From: Symsagittifera roscoffensis | Taxonomy: Eukaryota > Xenacoelomorpha > Acoela > Convolutidae | Reading direction: 5' to 3' | Assembly: GCF_963678635.1 (NCBI RefSeq) | Contig: NC_087062.1 | Location: 86,343,845 to 86,407,844 of the forward strand | DNA: 64,000 nt | Part shown: positions 11,151-23,285 of the stretch, in pieces | Position numbering within the stretch: the first letter of the stretch is position 1 | Layout of the letters: the number at the start of each line of letters is the position of its first letter | The notes under the pieces: model-generated | What the model saw: only the letters and a program-made list of their open reading frames with translations | Databases searched by the model: none | What the model was told of the DNA's origin: nothing | Position numbers and translations under genes: made by a program

Positions 11151-13089
11151 TTTTATACAGTTGCATTACTGGAAAAGTACTGAATTAAACTGGCAGAACA
11201 GACCGGGAGCCTAATACACGATTAAGGACTAGTGAAGTGGACATTGAGCACCCAAACATTGTCCCCTTGACACTATTATACAACCAATTTTTTGAAGCGA
11301 CTCAAATCTGTTCGGAAGGCATATTTAGTGCAAAATATACTAAATGTGAGCAAAAAGCGCTCAAAACTTTTATATGTCTCAAAAAAGGCCCGAATAGGTA
11401 ATTTTTGTTTTTTTTTTCGGAAAATTATCATCGCTGTTGAAACATGTTGGGTCAAGATCGCGTTGGCGAAATAGAGCGCTATAGGTTTTTAGAAAGCTCG
11501 AAAAACCAATCTGCTTTTCTTGGAGATTCACCTCGAAAAACTCGATTTGCGCCTTAAGATAAAGTTTAAATAGCTTCTATAGTGATCATTTCCTTTTTTG
11601 GAAAGTTTGGGTAAACGTGAATTTTCAAAAACGTCATACCGTGCTTATTCAAAGTATCCGGACAAAATGAAAAAAAAATGAAATTCAAATGCGTTTTTCT
11701 TAAATATTGGGTTGAGACTAGACAAATGTGAAGAAATAAAAGTGACTTAGATTTCCAACAGAATTGATATGATGCAATTTTTTTTCTTCGAAATTCCGGG
11801 CCACAGCTTTACCCAAAATGGTTCATTTTAGCATTTTTTAATTAGTCATGAGTTACGCTGAAACTACCGATTAAATTGATGAGAAAAATATATCAAAAGA
11901 AGCCTCTTATACAGCCAAACAAAATTCTAGAAAGCTATTGCTTCCAAAAATTTGGGTAAAACTTTGATATTTGTTCTCAAGCAAAGATCATTATGGAGCC
12001 AAACTGTGCACTGGATAGGCTCAAAATTTTTTGTCTGTATGTTCCTGGATTCCAGAGACAAGCCTTTAAACATTTAAACATCTATAAACTTTGTCAGACG
12101 ATCAAAGATGAAGAAAGAACAAATGAAGAACAAAGTGAGCGTACTTCTTGCAAAATCCGCTTAAAATTCACAAAATGCACAATTTGGGCTCATAATGATT
12201 TTGATTTTTATCCAGTAAAAGTTACCTTTTCTGGCTGTCAGAAGAGTATTCTTCGATACCGATTTTTGGAATTTTTTTTCGACAACTTTAGTGGTACCTT
12301 GTGATATATAACCGCTTCTTGTGATATATTTCTCTTTCATCAATCTACTCGCTAGTTTCAGCTCGGTAGTTAAAAAAATCAAAAATGACCTATTTTGGGA
12401 TAAAAGCTTGGTTGAAATTTTCGAAAAAAAATTGTTATCTTTACTTTTTTGTCTAATTTTAACCCAATTTGAGTAAAAGCTTCAGTTTTTATTCGTTTTC
12501 TCCGGATATTTTAAATCAGCTTTGTATTTAGTTTTAAATGATCTTGTTGAGTTTTCAAGTTTACAATATCTTTCAGCAGTTATTTTTTGCAAATCCACGG
12601 CCTCTCGAAGCAAAGGACGAATATTTTAAACCAATCAAAAGTCAGATGACGAAACACAGTTTTGCAATCGAAAAGATAGGGTTGTGGAATTCCTGGCACT
12701 GTCAAAATGACTGGTACGCCTATAACTGAGCATCTCATTTTGGCTCGACCATTCCCAAAGGATAGGCTGGATATCACATTTGCACACAAATTTTCGTCAT
12801 ACATCACCTAAAATGGTAAAATATATAGTTGCAATAGTTTTCTTTGTTACGAACAAAATCGGGGTTTGGTTTGGGGTTCATTCTGAATGCGTACAGGTAA
12901 GCTATCATAGAACTAAGTTATCAAATTATCGCACGGGCAAACAATGGCCGCCTGGGATTTGAATCCTATAACTTACACTGAATTTTGAGAAAAACACCCA
13001 TCCGTTTTTATTTCGTCTTTCAAACTGAGTTAGCAGGAGGATGTGGAGTTTTATTTTTTTTGTTCCGAATGTCGAAAAAAAAACAGAAT
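11151..13089. other. Unassigned AT-rich DNA, with one short segment repeated at 32.0 kb
   Basis: About 90 bp at 11993-12080 (CCAAACTGTGCACTGGATAGGC...) recurs at about 32036-32115, so at least that part is a dispersed repeat. A Tc1-like fragment is possible near 11640. No genes are supported. Confidence 0.45.
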
Positions 13090-13560
13090 ATTTTCCCTCG
13101 GTGTGGTTTTTTTAGTCAGTTTTCGCCGATCGAAATAACTATTTTCATCAAAATTTTTAAAACCCCATCAAAGATACTGATTTCTTGAGTTCACACTTAA
13201 AAAGATTTTTTTTTACCTCCATTTATTTTTTGTAGAGTTCTGGTGGTTTTAAATTACCTAATTGGCCATTTTCTGGATTAAACTATGCGCGCTTTGAAGA
13301 ATATTCTCATAAACGCGAATTAATTAAGCGTGGCGAATTATCCCGCACAACAAAATCTTGTCAAATTGAAGTGAGGCAAGCTAATCGGATCGGTCAAAAT
13401 TTTTTCGTGCGTCTCAATATTTCAAACTTTGATTCTCTCTAAAGTTATAAATTTTCAAAAAATTTTTTGCTCAAAAACTATTCGATATCAAAATAGCGAC
13501 AGTCTGAACATTCAAGACTTTGTCCTGATAGACGAGCAGTCTTGTTGTAACTAAGTACTG
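13090..13560 (+). repeat. Dispersed repeat family R2 (R1 relative), copy 1
   Basis: It aligns with 33200-33665: CTCGGTGTGGTTTTTT at the start, GCGCGCTTTGAAGAATATT / ATCCCGCACAACAAAATCTT in the middle, and an R1-like end GAACATTCAAGACTTTGTCCTGATAGACGAGCAGTCTTG. The shared 3' end with R1 suggests related elements with different bodies. Noncoding. Confidence 0.65.
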
Positions 13561-13659
13561 TTTTCCAATCTGATTTTTCCTCAAAACACTGTTGTTTCTT
13601 TTCCAAGCTGGATTTATCCAACTCTGGTGAGCGTGTAAAAACTACATTCAGAACGAACT

Positions 13660-13757
13660 GTGCTACTTGCGTGTCAAGCTGCTAACTTTCTTGACCAAAA
13701 GTGAGATTACTGTGCTACTTGCGTGTCAAGCTGCGTGTCAAGCTGCTAACTTTCTTT
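13660..13757 (+). repeat. Local direct duplication, 51-bp period
   Basis: TGTGCTACTTGCGTGTCAAG at 13660 recurs at 13711. The second unit also contains an internal duplication of GCGTGTCAAGCT before the shared GCTAACTTTCTT. This is recent slippage- or recombination-type duplication. Confidence 0.85.
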
Positions 13758-14194
13758 GGAATTTTTCAAAGTATTCCTTTGATTTATTTTGAAAATAATT
13801 GCATGTCGTCCTGGTACAAATAAAAAAACTGATATGTTAAAACAATTATGTTCAAAACTCCACTTAAAATACTCCAAAACAATATTCTCAGGACTTTTGT
13901 GGTTTTATGTTTTTAAACATTTTTGATTTTTCGAAGTTCACTCCTTTTTTTTACTCTGCTTTAAACTGCAGATTTGTATTTATTTAAAAAAATTTTCCTT
14001 TTCCTCAAAAAGCAAACAAGTAAATTGGTCTAGAAACCTGCAGAGCTGTCAAACGCATCCCTCCACTGCTGAAGTTAGATATACGGTGCATGTACTGGCT
14101 GGCAGAAAGATTGTTTTTCATCCCCCATATGCGATATACTTGCAGCTGATATTTGCAACAACCACCTAAAAGGCTTAAGTTTTCATCACTTTGG

Positions 14195-14697
14195 TCAATA
14201 ATGGTTCCTACTTTCTTAACGAAAGCAACGGAATATTTGTGCTCGGTCGGGTTTTTTTTATCTTTTTAACTAGCCATTTTTGACGGAACATTTTTTATCA
14301 TCCGAAAGCTATTGTTTTCTTGATCTCAAATTTGAAAAAAATATATTTTACGTGGGTTTATTTTTTGTTAAAAGTTATGGAGGTTTAAAATTTATCATTT
14401 TAGCGAATTTTGGACAATAAACGCGCAATATACTTCGCGCTATTAACGGATAAGCGGAGATTTAATCCGTCTTAGAAATAGTTCCAACTTGGTTGATTTG
14501 TTAATAGGAGCAAAATCCATCACTTTGTACGATATATTTGGCGTGTGGGGTGATGATTTTTGCAAAAATCTTAATATTAAAAAAATAATAATAAACCGTT
14601 TTTCTTAGATTTATTTTTCCATGTTATTACTGCTCCATAGACCATAAAAGGTAGTCGGAACATTCAGGGTTTTGCCCTGATACGAGCAGTCATGTTT
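14195..14697 (+). repeat. Dispersed repeat family R1, copy b
   Basis: The 5' part AACGAAAGCAACGGAATATTTGTGCTCGG, the body TTCGCGCTATTAACGGATAAGCGGAGATTTAATCCG, TTTGGCGTGTGGGGTGATGA, and the 3' end CAGGGTTTTGCCCTG then ATACGAGCAGTCATG match the family. No ORF. Confidence 0.75.
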
Positions 14698-15289
14698 GAG
14701 TTTTTAAGCCCCCGTAAACTTTTCATCAATTCTTGCCAGATACTCTTTCAGCGAATAACTCAAACTCAAAAACAAAAATTTGACAGTCGATATGACAGAA
14801 TGTCCCGTACCAGCTGAAAGAAAGTTGTTTATTTATAACAAAAATTGAAAAGGTTCAACACCTACTTTTTAAAAGAGCCTGTCTGTGTAAAAGTTTATTT
14901 CGAAAATATATAACCGGTGATCTGTTAAACAAAAACTGACCGATTAGACGTACAGCTCAAAATTTATTTGCAAATGTAATCTCAACAGCATATCGTTCAA
15001 ATTTATCAAATATGATTTCTCGCTCGATAAAATTACGACGTGTTTTTTGAAATCATTGCGACAAAATAAGAACAAAAATCTTAAACTCATAGCTTTGATA
15101 TAACCTCAGCTTTCATAATTTTAATAAGAAACAAATGCAACTGACGAGACTACAATGATTAAAAAAACTTTTGGTACGCAAGAAAAAGTTTGCTTCAATT
15201 GATACATTAAGTAACATTAAGAAATTAAATTAAAAAAAAAACAAAATGAATTTCAAATTTTAGAAGAAAAATTTTTTTCATCTAAAACT

Positions 15290-15700
15290 TGAAAATTTTT
15301 AAAAAAAAATCATCCCCCCCACACGCCATATAAAGTACAACAGGATAAATTTTGCTCCTTGTAACAAATCAATTATGGCAAATAGGCTATTTTCAACCAA
15401 TTTGGAACGATTTCTAAGATGGATTAACTCTCCGCTAACGCGTTAATAGCGCGAAATGTATCGCGCATTAATTGTACCAAATTGGCCAAAAAGCCAATCT
15501 TTAAACCCCCGTAGCTTTACGAAAAATGATCACAGGTGAAATATCTCAGGACAACAAGCTCAGGACAACAATACCTTTCGAATGATATAAAAAATTCCGT
15601 CAAAAATGGCTAGTTAAAAAGTCGAAAATTGTCTGAGGAAAAAAACCCACCCCGAGCACAAATATTCCGTTACTTTCGTATCAAAAGTCGGAACAATAAA
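15290..15700 (-). repeat. Dispersed repeat family R1, copy c (3' hairpin end missing)
   Basis: In inverse orientation: CCACACGCCATATAAAG, CTCCGCTAACGCGTTAATAGCGCG and CCGAGCACAAATATTCCGTTACTTTCG. The hairpin-bearing end is not recognisable to its left. With copy b it forms a distant inverted pair. Confidence 0.7.
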
Positions 15701-15766
15701 ATAGTGCACAAGGAAAAATAAGTCACGGCAATTAAATGACGAGAATGATCAAAAACGGTGGAATCC

Positions 15767-16091
15767 CTCATGCGCGAAGGACCGAATGCGCGAAAATAAA
15801 AATCAGCCAATCAGATTTCAGTAATCTAAAATTTGGAAAGAAAGTGAACTGGAGTATTGATATTGACGGATGTAAAAACGGCAGAAGTATGCAAAATCTT
15901 CAAATTGTCATTGACCGCCGCAAAAATGGGAAGAGTTTTACAGTTCAAGGGTTTTTTGCAAACATTGCTTCATTTTATTCATTTTAACTGAATGGAAATT
16001 GTTTCTTTTTAAAAATTGACTTTCGGCTAATTTTGTCTTCGATCCTTGGCCTACAAGTTTTTTCGCCCATTCTGTTCTATCGCACATGAAG
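15767..16091. mobile_element. MITE with GCGCGAA-type ends, copy 2
   Basis: CTCATGCGCGAAGGACCGAA at the left aligns with copy 1 (4900-5248). The interiors correspond throughout (AATCAGCCAAT, AAAACGGCAGAA, TGACCGCCGC, CGGCTAATTTTGT). The right TIR is more decayed (TTCGCCCATTCTGTTCTATCG). An 83-codon ORF over its left part is fortuitous. Confidence 0.7.
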
Positions 16092-16429
16092 AATAACCCC
16101 CATCAAAAACCAATTGCCTACATTTGGTTTCAAATAACTTACTTGTCCTTACTCAAAATAAAATTTTAAGAGTTGTTATCAAAGTATTACTGTAGCGTGT
16201 CAGACCTCAAAACATCTAAAAAGGCATCTCTGTTCATGTTCTTTGAAAGCAGTCGGCAAGTTGGTTCTCCAAATGGACAAATAACAGATCAATGTCCTCA
16301 AAACGTTCTAATGATCTCGTGTGCGCGAGTTCTCCTCTGCGTGATTTGCGTTTTTTTGGCTTTGAATTTGAGCTTATATGTGGCTTTTAGGACACTCGTT
16401 TGCTGTCTGTTAATACTCTAAAATGTTAA

Positions 16430-18480
16430 GAGTGCATGCTCATCCCAATGTTATCAATAGGCGATTTCCAGCAGGCCAAGTCATTCGATGCAAACTTTGC
16501 TGCACGTAACGCCTCATAGAACTCTTTTTTTGATGTGGTCATTATTTTTTATGACCAGCGAAAGACGCTCACTGTGATCAAGTTTTTTCCTCTAAATTGC
16601 TGCTATTGGTCTCATCGTGGTCCCTTAGCCAAAAATGGCATCTGCAAACATCTCCTTGGCTAATAATCCTTTCATTAGTCTCAACATCATTTAGGAGGCG
16701 TCCTTTTGCAGTCAATAACCCCTTAAAAATTAGGTTTAGTTTTCGTATGACTCCTCTCTTACGGCGGTGTTAAGCGTGTATAGGCAATCATTGAGCTTCT
16801 TTGCTAAATCCGGTCATGACAATGTCGTAACCTATAGTTGTAGTTGGCCTATGCGTCTCCCAGCCACAGTGACTTATTCAAGTGTAATTCTTTGTTTCAA
16901 CAATTATTCGTTCATCAATTATTCCTTGTTGTCAACAATTATTCGGCCATATTTAGATTTTAATTCCAGTAATCCGGATTTTTCCTTTTTCGATAAGTCC
17001 TTTCGATAATTAGTTGATAGCGTTTTGTTAATTTTGATTATAAAATATTTTTCTCCGGAAAACATCATCATGCCGTCGACGTAAAGGCAAGTAGACTAAC
17101 ATTCTGTTGTAACTTTTTTGTTGTAACTCATTTGTGGCAAGTTATAGGTGGAGAGACATAATGCAGTCATGAATGGCCTCCTCTTCTAGCCTTCGTTTTG
17201 TGGTCGTTAACCAGTCAACTACAGCATCTGCCTGGACGTATGCAGCCACCCTGAGACACCACAGCCTTATTACTGTTACATTTGCTTCCCAGCGGATTGA
17301 TACAGATACATAGACTGACCACCGTCAGATTGAAGAATAGCCTTCTTAGCATCTATACATTGGAGAATCCATTTTTTTGTGCGCCATCATAGCTATGGCA
17401 AATTATCATGCCGACTTCGAAACTGTGAGGGCGTAATTCTTTGAGCTCTTTTCGTTCCCCTGCATATCATTTTTGATTGTCAAACAGCTTCTCTCCATCC
17501 TCAGAAACTCTCATGGTGTCAGGCCATCTGCATTTCAGTTTTTTTCTCCCTTCTTCAATAGGTTCTGTTGCGCTGATCTCTTGAATGACCCTGAGGTCTT
17601 CCGTTCTTCTGATCTAGTACGGTCAAAAACTTTTAGCTTTACCTGAGACCACTGGGCGGCAATCAGTCTGCAGTAGCAATCAAATTTAGAACAACTGATG
17701 GTATCATTTCTAACAATTTGGTCATTTTTAGTCCGGTAGGTGTAGCGAGTCTTTCAGATATACACTTCTTCGCTATTAGTTTTGTCATTCGTTTTGTAGT
17801 CTCATTATTGGGTATCCATATTCTTCAACTCTGGTTTATCGATGGGGTCCCTAAACCTGTTCTCCGCTCATTGGTTTAAATACTTATCCTTGTGGCAACA
17901 TCTCTACATGTATAGTGCGTCTTTTCTGTTCGGAGTTTCTTTTTTCTCTCTATTTGACATTCTTGGAGGGTTCCTCTAACGACAATCGGCAATTTTTCCG
18001 TTTCTCCTAATTCGGATAGTTCAATGTCCTTGCTGTTCAGATCTTGATCTGGGATCCATATCACTCTTCTTTTAGCGTTTCTGACCGGTAGTTTCCCCGT
18101 GTCCTGTTTTAAACCCCTTTTTGATTGTATGGATAGTGTAATCGATTCTTCTGTCTCTTTTTGTTCTGGTCAATCCTCCTGTTTTTGATTGTCAACTTGT
18201 TCTATTTCGCTTTGTTGTTGGGTATTCATCCATATTGTGTTGTTTCACTCGATGTGCTACTGTTCGTTTCCAGAATCGTTTTTGAGGTACAAAGTAATAG
18301 TTCATCTGACCATGTTTGATGTTTTTCCTGGTTGTTACCGGTCTCAACTGTACAACTTTATCATCCTAAGACGTACTGATTTTGTCAATTACTAACGCTC
18401 TGCATATCATTATGTTGATTGTTCTCCTTAATCATTAGTGATCGTCGTGAGACAGTAAACAGGTAGTTTTTCTTCTTCTT
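16430..18480 (-). pseudogene. Decayed Ty1/copia-type pol (linker, reverse transcriptase, RNase H)
   Basis: On the minus strand, scattered short frames spell copia-type motifs in the right order. Near 17360 to 17280 there is an IDAKKAILQ segment (like the family's DVKTAFLNG) followed by a YLYQS segment. Near 17100-17000 there is CLYVDGMMMFSGE, matching the family's LYVDDM reverse-transcriptase active site with the second Asp changed to Gly. Near 16520-16480 there is TSKKEFYEALRAAKFA, matching the RNase H STAEAEYxAL motif. A 62-codon frame at 17876-18064 fits the integrase-RT linker by position. Many stops and frameshifts make it non-functional. Its LTRs were not identified. Confidence 0.6.
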
Positions 18481-19475
18481 TGTTTTTTTTTATATCCTAT
18501 TTGAATTTGCTATGAAATTTGTCTAAGATGATGCTGCTCATTTTTTTTCGTTCCGTCCACAAGTGATTTTTTTATTGTAATCAAAAAGTCTTGGAGATGG
18601 AAAAAATTAAAATAAAGTTTTGCTAAAATTGAACTGATATGTCTGTTCGGTTTCCCAAATGCGCGTTTTTCCCAAATGCTTTTGGGTCTAATATTTTTAA
18701 GCTTTTCGGTGTTTTCAATGAGTCAAAGTTTATTTTCTTTTGATAGGTCCGTTTTCCATTTTCAGTTTTGAAAAAATTTTCGTCAACTGTTTTGAAATGA
18801 AGTATGACTGTTTTAGCAGCACCAGGATCAATGATGAGTTGTAGTCTTTTTGATGGTCGGTTTCTCTCTTTCTCGTTTTCTACAACGCAAGAAATTTTTT
18901 TTATCAAAATGGGGTCTCTATAATGAAATTAGAGAGCTGAGAGAATCAATATATATCGACCGAAAATAATTTAGCCAAACTTTTGCAAGCTTATATCAAT
19001 CGCAATCTGGTCATTATGACATGATCGTTGCCTTGCAAACATTTGGCGGCCAAATATTTATTGAGTCCTTGCAAGAAATGAAGAGAAAACACCAAGTTTG
19101 AAGGAATTTTGAAATCTATGAGCAATTCTAATTTGTCAAAACCCTTCGTCATTTTTACTGCTGCTAACGGAGAGCTTCAAATTGACCACGCTGACTTTTC
19201 CTTTGTCGAGTGAAAACAAAAAAAAAACAACATCTAAGTAATGTCTAAATGATTACTGAAATTAGATCCCGATTTAGCAATTTCAAGCTTCAAGTTTTGA
19301 ATTTGAACAAAATACTTTGGAAAAACTAGGCTCTTGCTTATGTTTTTTCAACATCTACTATAACTTGTTCCATAGTATTGATTTTATTATAATTCATTTT
19401 AATCAATTGAATTCATTATCATTTTTTGTAGTACATTATGATAGACAGTTTCAAATTTTTTTAACGCAGATTATA
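18481..19475. other. Unassigned DNA with one short coding relic
   Basis: Around 19130-19215 a stretch reads KPFVIFTAANGELQ and resembles two similar stretches in the tandem duplication at 20.6 and 21.95 kb. Otherwise there is no recognisable gene. Confidence 0.4.
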
Positions 19476-19483
19476 AAGTACAT

Positions 19484-19936
19484 CAGGGGCGGATTTGGGG
19501 GGGGGGGGGGGGGGGGGGCGAGGGGGCGGGGGGGGGGGGGGGCGAGGGGGCGGGGAGGGGCGAACAGCCCCCTTCTCAGGGATTCGACCCCCTGCTGACT
19601 CAAATGGTCCCCCCTTTGGTACTTTTAAAGATGTTCATTTTTGGTCAACCGACCCTAAAATTTTTCTAAAGGCGCTTTTGGCGCCAATATATACTAACTT
19701 TGAGGGGGAGTGCGCGCCAAAAAAACGCGATTTTCCAAAAAGTGCCCAAAAACGGCTTTTTGATTTTTTCAAAAGTTTGCCTGAGGCGCTAAATATTTGG
19801 CAAAAGCTGCGTCTTTTTAGGGCTTTAGGAGAGCTTGAAAAATAAAATTGGTCGACCTAAAAAAAGAGGTCTTCAAAATTTTCGAAATTTTTTTGAAAAT
19901 CCCCCCCTCCTCGAGAAAATCCTAGAACCACCCCTG
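19484..19936. mobile_element. hAT-type MITE with 8-bp target-site duplication
   Basis: The element begins CAGGGGCGGAT and ends ...CTAGAACCACCCCTG, the classic terminal inverted repeat of hAT elements (CAGGGGCGG). AAGTACAT occurs directly on both sides (19476-19483 and 19937-19944), a perfect 8-bp duplication as expected for hAT transposase. At 453 bp it has no transposase. A 22-G run at 19497-19518 and a further G-rich stretch to 19560 lie just inside the left end. Confidence 0.92.
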
Positions 19937-19944
19937 AAGTACAT

Positions 19945-20558
19945 TATAAACTTTAACCATATAGCCTTATTGAGGGTATTGAAGAAAGATTGAAGATATC
20001 TATAGGGGAGTCTTCCATTTATATGCGTTTGTATTAAGAGTTTCGAAATCTGATTTCCGTTTTCTGGCATAAATTTAGTTGTAACTGTAATTTTTGTAAT
20101 GAGCTAAAACAAGCAAAGCGCCAATTTAGACTAAAAGCCAGTTTCAAGCGTTCTTGCTATGTTCATACTCAGTAGAAATTTTAAAAGAATTCAACCACTC
20201 AATCACATATTGTCTGACCGCGAGCCAGTGTTTATCGTGACAAAAAAAAAGATAACAGGCTTAGCGGGTACACTGGTTGCTCATAATTTGACTAAGCTGG
20301 TAGCAGAGAAACTCGTCCATTCAATTTCGCCGTACCTATCAATGACCACGATTGATTCTAAGGCAAATAACTGTTTTGCCGCTTCAAAGGAATTAGTTCA
20401 CTGTTATACATGGTTGTATCCTTGTCGATAAGAGAATGTCTCCCTGCAATATCGTTAACATGTCGCTTTTGCCTGCTTACATCAATATCAACCTGGCCAC
20501 GGACGTGATGATGGTTGCGCTGGAAAAAACTGGCACCAAAGGTTCATCCGGTAATTGT
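19945..20558. other. Unassigned DNA, partly similar to the ends of the following tandem units
   Basis: The stretch at about 19960-20065 (TCTTCCATTTATATGCGTTTG...) resembles the ends of the tandem units at 21.83 and 23.23 kb. It is probably a diverged third unit interrupted by the hAT MITE. No gene is supported. Confidence 0.4.
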
Positions 20559-23285
20559 TAGGACTTTCAAGAAACGTAAAGAAATCACACTGTTTGGGTA
20601 AAATCAAAACATATGAGCGTTTCCGTTTCTCAAAATCCTTCACCATTTTTACTGCTGCTGATCAAGAGCTGCATGTTGATCGGCTGGCTCCCTTTTGGTC
20701 GGAAGAAAAAATAAGAATCTGAATAATATCTAAATGATTGGTGAGCATTGATGTCTACCACAAGTTCAAAAAGCAATCAAAATTGGTCGCCCTCATTCAT
20801 CCAGCACTGATGAAACGTGCAACATTTTCTCATCAACGTACCCTCACGCACGATTGAGGAAGTTTCATTGCTTCACACACCAGAAGCTAGAGTCTGCTGT
20901 TTCTATAAGAACGGCATAATTTAACTGGTGCCCTAGATTTTTAGTCTGATACGCCCGCGCCATCCACTCTTTTGTCAAAATTTATAATTAGTTCCCTGAT
21001 ATTAGTTAATCCTTTTTACAAGACAGTTTGTTTATTGCCTTTAAAATCACACCTGAAAGAGATATTTCAATGGCCACATCCAATTTCAAATGTTGATTAT
21101 TGTTGCAACTTTCGAATAAAGTGACAAAAGACCATTTACCTGTGATTATTTTTCAATAAATTACGGGCGGGTTTAAAGATTGCCAGTTTGGCCAATTGGG
21201 GGCAATTAATGTGCGATTTAGCGGAGATTGAATCCGTGTAAGAAATTGTGCATTACTTTATACTGGACATGGCTTTTGCGTTTGGGCTGACGATTTTCAG
21301 AAAGGCCCCATTTTTTCAGTTTTTTATGAGTCTTTTCGCAAAATTCATAATGATTGGAAACAATTGATTTTTTCCCTTTGCGACTAATTTTTTCTTTCTT
21401 TTTTTCCTATCAATTTAAAAACCTGATGATTAACTTACTTCCTTTCTCATTTTTTCGAGGGCGGTTCTAAATAAGTATTGGGGGTGGATGGTGAGTGTGT
21501 TTACAGGGGGGGGGGGGGGGCAGGTGTGGGAGAGGCGGCAATAAGTGAAAAAATTTAGAATGGCAAGGACCAATCTAGGATTTTTATTTAAAGCGGGGAA
21601 TCCGGATTTATAAAATTGAAAACTTTTTAACCGTTTTTGTAATTTAATTGAATTTTCCGGGCTCTTCCAAACAATACAAAAGACCCCCTTATGGACCTAG
21701 TTTTTGGCGGTGTTTGAAGACAAATACAAAATAATATAGCAGAAAACAATGCTAAATGTTTTGGTTTAGCTGAATATAAATCCTTAACAATTTTAACGTA
21801 CTGAACAAGGTTATCAAAAATATCTATTGTGGGTCTTCTATTTAAATGCCTTTTTTTTAACAGTTTTGAAAGCAAGTTTTGAATTTTTAGGACTTTCAAG
21901 AAACGTGAAGAAAACACAGTGCTTGGAAAAAATCAAAACCTATGAGCGTTTCCATTTCTCAAAATTCTCCGCCATTTTTATTGCTGCTGATCAAGAGATT
22001 CGTGTTGATCAGCTGGCTTCCTTTTGGTCGGAAGAAAAAAATAAAAGTCTGAATATTATCTAAATGATTGCTGAGTATTGATGTCTACCACAAGTTCAAA
22101 GTTCAATCAAAATTGGTCGCCCTCATTCATCCAGCACTGATGAAACGTGCTGCTTTTTCTCATGAACGGATGTCATGGAAACATACCCTCACGCACGATT
22201 GAGGAATTTTTATGGCTTTACACACCAGAAGCTAGAGTCTGCTGTTTCTATAAGAACGGCATAATTTAACTGGTACTCTAATTTTTTAGTCTGGTACGCC
22301 GCACCATCCGCTCTCTTGTCAATTTTTTCAATTAGGTCCCATATGTTAGTTAATTCATTTTACAAGACAGTTTGTTTATTTCCTTTAAAATTACACCTGA
22401 GCGAGATATTTCAATGGCAACATCCAATTTCAAATGTTGTTTATTGTTGCAATTTTTGAATGAAGTGACAAAATACAATTTACCTGTGCTTATGTTTCAA
22501 AAAATTAAGGCGGTTTAAAATTTGCCAGTTTGACCAAATAAGGACAATTGTTGTGAGATTTAGCGGAGATGAATCTGTGTTAAACATTGACCCGAATTGA
22601 TTTCAGGCATGCTTTTTCGATATATTCAGAAAACTGATGTATGCTGAATACATTACTGTATATTGTACATGGCGTTTGCGTTTGGGCTGACGATTTTCAG
22701 GAAGGCCCCATTTTTTCAGTTTTTTATGAGTCTTTTCGCAAAATTCATAATGATTGGAAACAATTGATTTTTTCCCTTTGCGACTAATTTTTCTTTCTTT
22801 TTTTCCTATCAATTTAAAAACCTGATGATTAACTTACTTCCTTTCTCATTTTTTCGAGGGCGGTTCTAAATAAGTATTGGGGGTGGATGGTGAGTGTGTT
22901 TACAGGGGGGGGGGGGCAGGTGTGGGAGAGGCGGCAATAAGTGAAAAAATTTAGAATGGCAAGGACCAATCTAGGATTTTTATTTAAAGCGGGGAATCCG
23001 GATTTATAAAATTGAAAACTTTTTAACCGTTTTTGTAATTTAATTGATTTTTCCGGGCTCTTCCAAAAAAGACAAAAGACCCCTTATGTACCTTGTTTTT
23101 GGCGGTGTTCGAAGACAAGTACAAAATAATAAAGCAGAAAACAATGCTAAATGTTTTGGTTTAGCTGAATGTAAATCCTTAACAATTTTAATGTACTGAA
23201 CATGGTTATCAAAAGTATCTTTTGTGGACCTTCTATTTAAATGCGTTTGTTTTAACAGTTTTCATAGCTAGTTTTCATTCTTTGC
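20559..23285. repeat. Tandem duplication, two units of about 1.33-1.4 kb
   Basis: The first unit runs from TTAGGACTTTCAAGAAACG at 20559 to about 21886 and the second from the same sequence at 21887 to about 23285. Matching landmarks are ATCAAGAG(C/A)T, CACACACCAGAAGCTAGAGTCTGCTG, an R1-like piece with TTTAGCGGAGAT, and a run of G (15 G at 21506-21520, 12 G at 22905-22916). The middle (about 21285-21700 against 22685-23100) is nearly identical while the left third is clearly more diverged. Each unit carries a short relic frame around FTAADQE...FWSEE. The unit itself is unidentified. Confidence 0.85.

Noticed and set aside
11636-11670. Tc1/mariner-like end (TTCAAAGTATCCGGACAAAA)
   Set aside because: No inverted partner and no transposase remnant nearby.
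15736-15987. 83-codon ORF
   Set aside because: Lies across the left half of a MITE and is not conserved in the other MITE copy.
19495-19845. 116-codon Gly/Arg-rich ORF
   Set aside because: Produced by the G-run inside the hAT MITE; no protein character beyond it.
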